DNA of 64,000 nt from Paragorgia papillata. Lineage: Eukaryota; Cnidaria; Anthozoa; Scleralcyonacea; Coralliidae. Made by a program: the position numbers and the translations under genes. Below the pieces are notes generated by a model. It was given only the letters and a program-made list of their open reading frames with translations, ran no database searches and was not told the origin of the DNA. This document shows, piece by piece, positions 56,600 through 64,000 of this stretch (positions are counted from its first letter, which is position 1; the number at the start of each line of letters is the position of its first letter). Where the stretch lies: positions 744,001-808,000 of the forward strand of contig JAWNZC010000285.1 in NCBI GenBank assembly GCA_035771165.1, given 5' to 3'.

Positions 56600-57478
56600 A
56601 ATGAGGTTATTTATAACGAAGGTTAACAACAAAGGAATGCGCAGGGCATGGGGTGATAGCAAGCCCATTAAAGAGACGAGAACTCTCAGGTGTCATACAG
56701 TACGCTCTGGAGAGCCAGCTTGATAGAGCCGTTATTCTGCGTAGTCGATAGCTAAAGAAGACAGCGAGGGAGGAAAATTTGTGATTTGGACTGTCTGGGT
56801 ACATCCTCAGTGATTGACATGTGCTTCGGACTGCCGACTAGTCGATGGGTAGCGTGTGGATGGTAGGTGACATAGGGATAAAACCCAGGAGTGTTACTTG
56901 GATGGGTGATATCGTGTGGTGGATATCACGTTTGGTGGACAGGTCAAGGCTGGGGACCATTACATGGTCCTAGCCCTGTATCCAAGTAACTGAACAACGG
57001 CTGGAAACTATTAAACATGCATGTCTGCACCTAACCATCCATACGGGTAAGTATAGTGACGTAGGTGTTAAATGAGGTTATTTATAACCAATTTTAACAA
57101 CAAAGGAACACGCAGGGCATGGGGCGCTAGCAAGCCTATTAAAGAGACGAGAACTCTCAGGTGTCATACAGTACGCTCTGGAGAGCCAGCTTGATAGAGC
57201 CGTTATTCTGCATAGTCGATAGCTAAAGAAGACAGCGAGAGAGGAAAATTTGTGCCCTCCATCCCACCCATTAATCTTTGACTACAGTAATTAAACTTCC
57301 ACCGAAATAATCGGTGTGATAGGTGCAGACACGGGGCATGGTGGACAGGTCAAGGCTGGGGACCATTACATGGTCCTAGCCTTGTATCCAAGTAACCGAA
57401 CAACGGCTGCAAACTATTGAACATGCATGTCTGCACCTAACCATTCCATACGAGTAAGTATAGTGATGTAAGTGTTAA
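56600..57478. repeat. tandem duplication of a 470-bp unit with a divergent core
   Basis: Copy 1 56600-57069, copy 2 57070-57478. The left module (GGCATGGGG, AAGAGACGAGAACTCTCAGG, GACAGCGAG) and the right module (GTGGACAGGTCAAGGC, then a hairpin GGGGACCATTACATGGTCC, ending GTAAGTATAG) are nearly identical. About 100-160 bp between them differ. Copy 1 contains GTTACTTGGATGGGTGA, a fragment like the 5S internal promoter. Confidence 0.8.
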
Positions 57479-57660
57479 TCAAGATAATTCAGTGGCGGAA
57501 AGTGGGGTAGTCAATTAAAAACAGTAGATGGGGGTAGAAAAAAACAGTTAAAATCAAACATTTTTAATGCTTTTGTCAGATATTTATGAGATTTGTTGAA
57601 TATTTATTAGGCCAACTCCCAACCTGAAAAGGTGAATTTCCACCGCTACAATATATATAA

Positions 57661-57959
57661 TGTAGATTGAACTATGTACGCTCCTTCACCTCGGTGTTGT
57701 TGAGCACTCTGTGAAGTTGCCGTGGGTACCTATTAGCGATAATGCAACGCTCACTACCCTTGTGGAAGTTTGAGCACTCTGGGCCCATGCGCACTTCCTG
57801 AATGTATGTAGATTGAACTATGTACGCTCCTTCACCTCTGTGTTGTTGAGCACTCTGTGAAGTTGCCGTGGGTACCTATTAGCGATAATGCAACGCTCAC
57901 TGCCCTTGTGGAAGTTTGAGCACTCTGGGCCCATGCGCACTTCGCGCTACCTGAATGTA
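57661..57959. repeat. 146-bp tandem duplication
   Basis: Copies begin TGTAGATTGAACTATGTACG at 57661 and 57807. A third start at 57960 runs into the AT microsatellite. The second copy has a 7-bp insertion (CGCTACC-type). Confidence 0.9.
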
Positions 57960-57968
57960 TGTAGATTG

Positions 57969-57970
<2 letters not shown>

Positions 57971-58030
<60 letters not shown>
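57971..58030. repeat. (AT)30 microsatellite
   Basis: An uninterrupted AT dinucleotide run of about 60 bp at the edge of the 146-bp duplication. Confidence 0.95.
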
Positions 58031-58033
<3 letters not shown>

Positions 58034-58408
58034 GCGACACTACAACTGGGGTATTTTACGAGAAACAAGTTGAAGTTGGACTGTTGATTTGAGTTAAAAC
58101 ATTTTGCCATTTTGGTTTGGATTTTAGTCCGGGGCCTTATGTCATTCCCGTAGGAACTTCATGATCATTTTAGTTTCTTTGCTGAAATCCATAGTTTAGA
58201 GCATGATAGGTCAAATAAACTTTGTCACCAATTTTTTCAACCATGGTAACGTCATTTTTTATGGGATGAATTATGATGTCATAAAGTGGCTATTTTATGG
58301 CTATAAATTAAGCTAAAATGAACCACTACGGTTAAATAAAAAATATTTCGATCACATTATGATAGATGGAGCTCAATTACCCTGCCTAAAGTATTATTTT
58401 AATTTTAA

Positions 58409-59088
58409 GGTGGCTCCATACAGTTTCTTGAAAAATGGAAAATACAAGTTTGAGAGTCCAAAACACGTGCATAAACAATTCGGAAAAAGAATAAAACTAA
58501 ATGTTATGCATATAGTTAAAAGGTCTGACAATCAAAAACTGTTACCAAATAAATAGCAACAGTTGTTGCTATGAAAACAATGACGTTTCAAAATGGCTGC
58601 CAATTACCTTTTAAACTAATTTAATTCGAAAAAAACTTTGGTGACCCCCAATTTTTTTTTCATTAAAACTTTTCTTGAAGTATGAGTCATCAGTAAGCCG
58701 ATTTTAAAAAAATTCTGTAGAAGGAATACATTTTTTTTCGGAAAAATCATGTTTGTTAATTTTCAAAAAAAATTGGGTCTACAGAATTTTTTAAAAATCG
58801 GCCTACTGATTACTCATACTTCAAGAAAAGTTTTAGTTAAAAAAAAATTGGGGGTCACCAAAGTTTTTTTCGAATTAAATTAGTTTAAAGGGTAATTGGC
58901 AGCCATTTTGAAACGTCATTGTTCCCATAGCAACAACTGTTGCTATTTATTTGGTAACAGTTTTTGATTGTCAGACCTTTTAACTATGCACAACAATTAG
59001 TTTTATTATTTTTCCGAATTATTTATGCACGTGTTTTGGACTCTCAAACTTGTATTTTCCATTTTTCAAGAAACTGTGTGGAGCCACC
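58409..59088. mobile_element. 680-bp palindromic MITE with TTAA ends
   Basis: TTAA flanks both sides (58405-58408, 59089-59092). The ends are GGTGGCTCCATACAGTTTC and its near-complement. The two arms, each about 320 bp, are about 90% complementary over their whole length and meet at a poly-T/poly-A core near 58725-58770. There is no coding capacity. TTAA points to piggyBac-type mobilisation. Confidence 0.85.
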
Positions 59089-59164
59089 TTAATAACCCTG
59101 TATCTAATTTATGCCAATTATTTATGACGTCAACATTTGCATGAAGCCAATAAACACGGTTACA

Positions 59165-60240
59165 TGTAGGAAATTTGCGAAGGATAATCTCTCTCGTGTC
59201 TGAGTTCAAAGTACCATCAAACTGCCAACTGTTTGCACGCAAGATTTCCTCACGCAGAATCTTCGAACAACGAAAAATTACTTTGAAATCACTCTCAGAG
59301 GAATGGTTAACCGACTCTATAGCAGCAATTTTTGCTGTAGCTAAACAAAAAAAAGCGTCGAAACGCACTTACAAATTCAATACCGTCAATATTAACAATC
59401 ATCAGTTCCCTCAAATATTTTCTAGAAGGAGATAAATCACAGAGACGGTACTACAAAATGTCCAAGTAAGTCTTGTGCGCATCGTCGAGAGACAGTATCT
59501 TGCCCTGCTCGAGCAAGCTTCTAATCAAATTCAAGTACTCTATGTTTGCTGCAATTTCGGATTCTTGCTTGTCAGATGTTTCATGTCGTGGATTGCTTTC
59601 TGCTTTATGTGGTACTTAACATCGATGGATAAAGCATCCTCTGGATTAATTGCACTGCTTAGATAAACTTTGTACAATTGATTATCCCAATTTTTAACGA
59701 AGTCACAAAGCTGCTTTTTATGGCGTGGACAGATTTTTTTTCATCATGGGTTTGACAAAAGAAGCACATTTCCTTGTCAGTTACAGTAAACGTGCGCGAA
59801 ATCCGTTGTGGCACGTCAGTTGTTTCATCGGGTTTGAGCTGGAGACCTGATTTCGATTCAAGTGAAGGTCGTCCCGGAGCTCGAGAGAGGACAGCGACAT
59901 CTTTGGAAGCAATTGCTTTCTCAAATCTGTTTTGAGCTATTCTTAGTTTTTCTGAACTAACAGTGGCTTTTCTACAACTGCCATGGAAGCTAGCACTATT
60001 CTGTTTCAGATCATCTCCTAATAAACCTTCTAAACGTTTACTTGCGTCTGCAAACTTACTTTCGCCATACTTTCCATGACTGAAAACGTAAAACAGAATG
60101 TTTTTTATATGCATCGATGCTGATGTTTTTAACCAGAGGCTCAGTTGTGTCTGTCTGATAAATGACACACTTCTTGACACGCTTCAGTTCGTATTTTTTT
60201 CGTCGGAATATCCATTGCTAAAGAGATTAAATTGTTGGGT
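59165..60240 (-). pseudogene. unknown cnidarian-type gene, broken
   Basis: The minus frame 60180-59659 has a basic helix-rich N-terminus (FHGSCRKATVSSEKLRIAQN), a Pro-rich linker and MCFFCQTHDEKKS, a C-x2-C knuckle followed by His. Out of frame, 59650-59465 continues with DALSIDVKYHIKQKAIHDM and LLEQGKILSLDDAHKTYL. After an intron-like gap, 59360-59170 gives FRCSKILREEILRANSWQFD. I have seen this order (CxxC knuckle, KYH, 'RxDI..W.F.GSL'-like block) in many uncharacterised, repeat-borne cnidarian proteins. Function unknown. Frameshifts near 59660 and the palindromic MITE directly downstream suggest it is dead. Confidence 0.5.
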
Positions 60241-60283
60241 TTTAGGAGTCATACATACAGTCTTGACTTACAGCCTCCACCAG

Positions 60284-62760
60284 TGGCGTGCGGTGATCAA
60301 AATTGATAGGCAAGCGAACCCCTCTAGGGGGGTCTGGGGGCATGCTCCCCCAGAAAATTTTTGAATTTGAAAACCCCAGGAGTGCATTTCCAGTGACTTC
60401 CGAAAGAATTTTTCCAAAAATAATAATCTGTAAAGCCTGGCTATAGGCTGGTATTTTTGAAAATACACAGTTATTTCACTGCATTCACGAATCAAAAATT
60501 ACAGAACAGCTATATTTGGGTCATCAAAAATAGATGCATAATATTATGACCAGTGACTGAGGTAACTACAATAATTCGAAATAATGATAGAGTATTATTA
60601 TTAGCAATTATATTTTACAAATGTTATAAACTTATAATGCGTCTGCACAGTACGATGTAAATGTACAGACATGCATGCATGCATGCAGTCATTACGTACA
60701 TGGCTATACCGAATTACATGCATTGCCATAATCATGAAAAAGTAACAAAGCGGAACTAATATTCTATATTTACTTAAACATAAATTCCATCCGCCTTTCC
60801 TTTGCGCAAAACTCTTTTATTACGTCCTCATAAAAACGTGCATTTCCTTGCAACTTAACCAACTTCTCTTTCTCGATCGAAATCGTCGCCAATGCAGAAA
60901 GTCGGTCTTGGCCTTGCGTACTGCGAAGGTACGTCTTGATACGTTTTAGTGCAGAGAAAGATCTTTCTGCAGAAGCTGACGAACTTGGCATCGTAAGAAT
61001 AAGCTGGCACAATCGGTACACCTCTGTAAAACAGCCTTTCAAATCAAGCTCATTTATTTTTAATATCTTATCAAAAACAGGCTTTGATTTGAGTTCAGCG
61101 GATGCGTAGACAACGGTTAGTTCACTTTTTAATGCTTGAATGTTGAAAAATGTTCCATATGTGCTCTGCAACGATTGCAGTTCTTGTTCGGGAAAATTCT
61201 CGCAGTACAACTGGTGCTTCGAATGATCCAACAAAGAAACGAATTTCCTGCTGGTAAGACTTTCAAACCTGGAATCAATCTGCACAACAATAGTGTCGAC
61301 TACGGAGAAAAACATCTGGCCGTAGGACGTCATGGCTTGTTCTTCAGTTTGCCCTCGTTTCCGTGGTGCTTCGGCGACATTCAACGTAAAATTCCAATAA
61401 TTTGCAAATTTTGTTCGCTGTTCTTGAATACTATTTTTCGTTTCGCGGACTTTTGTGACACAGTATGCAATATCAAACTGCTTACTCTGAATGATATCAT
61501 ACAGAACATCCGTGAGACCGAAAATTTCTGAAAAGATTTTTAGGCAGAACACAAATTGGAAATCTGATAGGATTTGTCGGTATCCCCAAGCTTCGTTTAA
61601 CGTTTTACCGTCAAAGTCGTCATCGTGTTCCACGATGTATTCGAAAACTTCGACTAGCTTTTCTCTTGTCTCCAATACAGCGTGGATTAATCTGGCGTAA
61701 TAATGCCATCGAACAGCAGTTCCAGTGGGGATGCGTCGGCCAACAATTGTGTCCAACAGGTACGTTCTCTTTGACGAGGCATGAAAAAATGATAAAAGAC
61801 CAGCGATGGTTTTAAAAAATATTCGACACTCCTTGGTTGACGAAACAGCTTGCACCAGCACCAAATTTAATGCGTGTCCACAGCAATGGATAAAAAGAGC
61901 ATGTGGATAATCTTCTAACTCGTGTTTGCAAGCCGGACAGTTCTCCTGACATGACGTTTGCACCATCATACGTTTGGGCAATCAGTTTTTCGCCGCACCC
62001 ATACTCGTCAAGAGTATTATCGACTTCTTGTTTCAGTCTTGCTGCCGTCCTATCTTCACTCGCGTCAGAAAATCCGAGAAAACGCTCCACAGCTTTTCCA
62101 TCTGGGTTGACATAGCGAACGATAGTCGTTAGCTGCGATGACGTTTTAACGTCGGAAGTTTCGTCCAAGGAAATGGCGATGAATGGGCTGCTTATCACTT
62201 CGTCTTTTATCGCTTTCTTCAAAACATCCCTGACAGCAACTATCAAGTCGTTTGGAAAGTCCGGAAAACACGGTTGCCGTCTGAAGATGCTGTTCCAGTG
62301 TGGGGTCATATGTACTTAGCATCTTTACCAATTCCACGTAATTGCCTCGGTTGGCTGACTCCTCCAGCTCCACCCGACCTCTGAAAGAAAGTTCCTGTTT
62401 GCCAAGGAAGCAAACAACGTTAATTAAACGGCGAAGTATCTCTCTATGTTTATGCACCATCAAGTTGTGAGCTGAGATGTGTTGACGCGCCTGTTGGTCT
62501 AGCTGCATATCGATACGGATACACCCAAAACTGGCATTCATCAAGCAACTGGACATGTGTGTCTTCGTTTTCTCGTGTCTGTTGATGGCATTGCATAAGT
62601 TTCCCAAATCATCGTATCCTTTTTTGCACCACACTGTCTTGTCCGTTGGGTTGAACAAAAGACATGGCCAACAGAATAACTTATTCATCTTGGAGAAGCC
62701 TGCCATCCATTTGTACTTGTCGTAATTTGAAAGCTTCGAATAAAAACTTTAGCACCTCGT
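60284..62760 (-). mobile_element. hAT transposon with ZMYM1-like transposase
   Basis: The 3' end of the element is a CAGTGGCGTGCGGTGA terminus at 60284, followed by GGGGGTCTGGGGGCATGCTC. The transposase lies on the minus strand up to about 62740. The opposite terminus was not found between 62740 and 64000, so the element may be truncated there. The left flank ATTACAGCCTCCAC shows no testable 8-bp duplicate. Confidence 0.7.
60770..62740 (-). pseudogene. hAT transposase (TTF zinc finger, DUF4371, dimerisation domain), frameshifted
   Basis: In order on the minus strand: a TTF-type zinc finger (KLFCWPCLLFN, then NRHEKTKTHMSSC) at 62706-62520; QISAHNLMVHKHREILRRL-like linker; DUF4371 in another frame at 62309-61900 (FIAISLDETSDV with the catalytic DE, YDGANVMSGELSGLQ); then 61981-60770 with HCCGHALNLVL and a C-terminal hAT dimerisation block (SSASAERSFSALKRIKTYL). 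This is the ZMYM1-like branch of hAT transposases. Frameshifts lie near 62300 and 61900-61950. The rest is open, so the copy is fairly young. Confidence 0.85.
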
Positions 62761-62909
62761 TTCGATGCTTGCAACTTTCAGTGCTTGCAACTCAGGATTT
62801 CACTCAACGATTTATTTTTTCTCGGCAAAAGGTCTCGATCCAAATGGCCGGGATAACAACGACTCTACAATACATTCGGTCATTTTGTATAGGCACGATA
62901 CCGTAGCGG

Positions 62910-64000
62910 TAACAGTTAAGATGAGGACGCTTTTCCAGTGACACAGTCTTCGGTACAGTGCTTATTGACTAATAACATAGCAGCAACTTACCCTTGTTTA
63001 TATATGTTTAGTTTAAAGGAGTGGCAATACAGGGCGCGGGACAAAATCATAGCGACGTTCATTGCTAACTTCCGTGACGTCACGTGTTACGTGTATCTCG
63101 CATGTTCTTAACTACGCTCCTCTTTATAACCATCTATGTCTTGTCTTATAAATTATAATGCATAGCAAAACGTGTTTTACATCTTCTAGATTATCGGAGA
63201 ATAAACAGTGATGTTTACTCTCGTGTGTTTTTAGTGATTAATTTATTTCAGCAACAGAATTGCGCAATCAGTCATATAGTCATACGCCGCATGTTTGCGC
63301 GCATTTGAATATTTCTGTACTTTAGTTCAAGCAATTTGCATGCTACAAATAAATGAATTACGGACATTATAACTAGTTTTAAATGAACATTACCTTTTGG
63401 TTGCTGCGCAATTCACCAACAATATCACCATTCACCAACGACTTGCCCTTCATAACTTTATTTCTCAATTTTGAATGATGTACAATGTGTATGGTTTAAA
63501 ACAACGCGGCTTGGTGCCTATAATTCCCCTGTTTGAAATTGAAAACCCGACTCGTGCTGTCTTGCGTGCGTGTCATTCCTACACTAAGGGCCCACAGGCA
63601 AGTGTTCATCGTATCGCACGTGTGTGTTGGCCAATCAGCTATCAAGCGGTGTCCCTTAGAAGCGCCGCTGGCTTTTGCTCTATATTCGTCCAATTGGAGG
63701 CTCCCAAACCTAAATTAGCGCATGCGCAATCGTTGATTTTAAGCTCTGAAGTTGGTTAATAATCAAGAAATAACTAGAACTCTTAAGCAGGGTGTATCAA
63801 GATAAGTCTTCTTAATCCACTTGACTCTTTCTAGACAAAACATCTAGAACAATCACGCAAACACTAACAAGTGTTATGCAAGCAGGACATTAACTCGCGC
63901 ACTAGGCAGAAGATTTAGTTTGATAATTGATATTGTTTAGAAGAGAACAATTAAGACTGATTTTGTTCAGAGATTGGTCCAGAAAAATTTTTCATTCAGT
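62910..64000. other. no gene seen
   Basis: Short frames only, some GC-richer promoter-like DNA near 63010-63110 (GTGACGTCACGTG) and 63540-63730. The GTGACGTCACGTG word combines CRE-like (TGACGTCA) and E-box (CACGTG) sites. No element boundary or coding domain is visible. Confidence 0.45.

Noticed and set aside
57040..57070. spliced-leader RNA gene suggested by GTAAGTATAG at the end of each 470-bp unit
   Set aside because: No convincing Sm-binding site or U-snRNA-type promoter follows in both copies; the leader would have no defined 5' end.
57832..58110. open frames rich in Ile-Tyr across the AT microsatellite
   Set aside because: They are translations of (AT)n and have no coding character.

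Overview
This is a piece of animal nuclear genome, most likely a cnidarian and probably an anthozoan. Reasons: AT-rich intron-bearing DNA with GT/AG splice sites, no bacterial gene organisation, and a transposon mix (Myb/SANT-bearing Harbinger elements, CR1/L2/RTE-like LINEs, EnSpm/CACTA-like, hAT and piggyBac-like elements, a tyrosine-recombinase retrotransposon, a Polinton-type DNA polymerase) that I associate with cnidarian genomes. The organism call is inference; no single sequence proves it.

Layout. 0-2.6 kb: dispersed repeats and two broken unknown genes. 2.65-11.03 kb: one 52-bp minisatellite locus split in three by a PIF/Harbinger-like element (2680-6385, terminal inverted repeats (TIRs) and a 3-bp target duplication) and by a second TIR-flanked block (6727-10548) that itself carries a 5S-rRNA-derived SINE and a hAT-type MITE. 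11.4-14.7 kb: a long LINE with endonuclease and reverse transcriptase (RT). 15.2-19 kb: a minus-strand LINE with a plus-strand LINE nested in it. 20.1-23.46 kb: a truncated Ty3/gypsy retrotransposon. 23.8-27.4 kb: a LINE cut by a 1,871-bp composite palindromic element with TA duplications. 28.1-28.7 kb: a kinase C-lobe. 29-30.4 kb: an EnSpm N-terminal exon remnant and a TTAA-flanked piggyBac-like element. 30.5-34 kb: a protein-primed DNA polymerase gene cut by a LINE whose middle 1.15 kb is inverted. 35.2-40.7 kb: a minus-strand EnSpm/CACTA-like transposase pseudogene cut by another LINE.

41.26-54.34 kb holds the best candidate host gene: a multi-exon BEN-domain-like gene, readable only by joining exons. 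One of its introns contains a TIR element, and inside that sits a nearly complete 7.4-kb Ngaro-type (DIRS-order) tyrosine-recombinase retrotransposon (43190-50620). Its repeats are in the A1 / B1-A2-B2 split arrangement, all junctions share the trinucleotide ACT, and its genes appear to be spliced. The recombinase gene seems to carry a zinc ribbon and a methyl-CpG-binding-like (MBD) segment. The intron of its gag-like gene is filled by an array of about fifteen hairpin units.

54.7-64 kb is repeat-rich: a cluster of GGTGTGTTA palindromes, an array of ATTCTATAGAAT motifs, tandem duplications of 470 and 146 bp, a TTAA-flanked 680-bp palindrome, a broken cnidarian-type gene of unknown function, and a frameshifted hAT transposase. 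Almost every protein-coding unit is broken by stops, frameshifts or insertions, so the window is mainly a layered transposon record around one host gene. I did not identify any tRNA gene, intact rRNA gene or CRISPR array, though I made no exhaustive scan.
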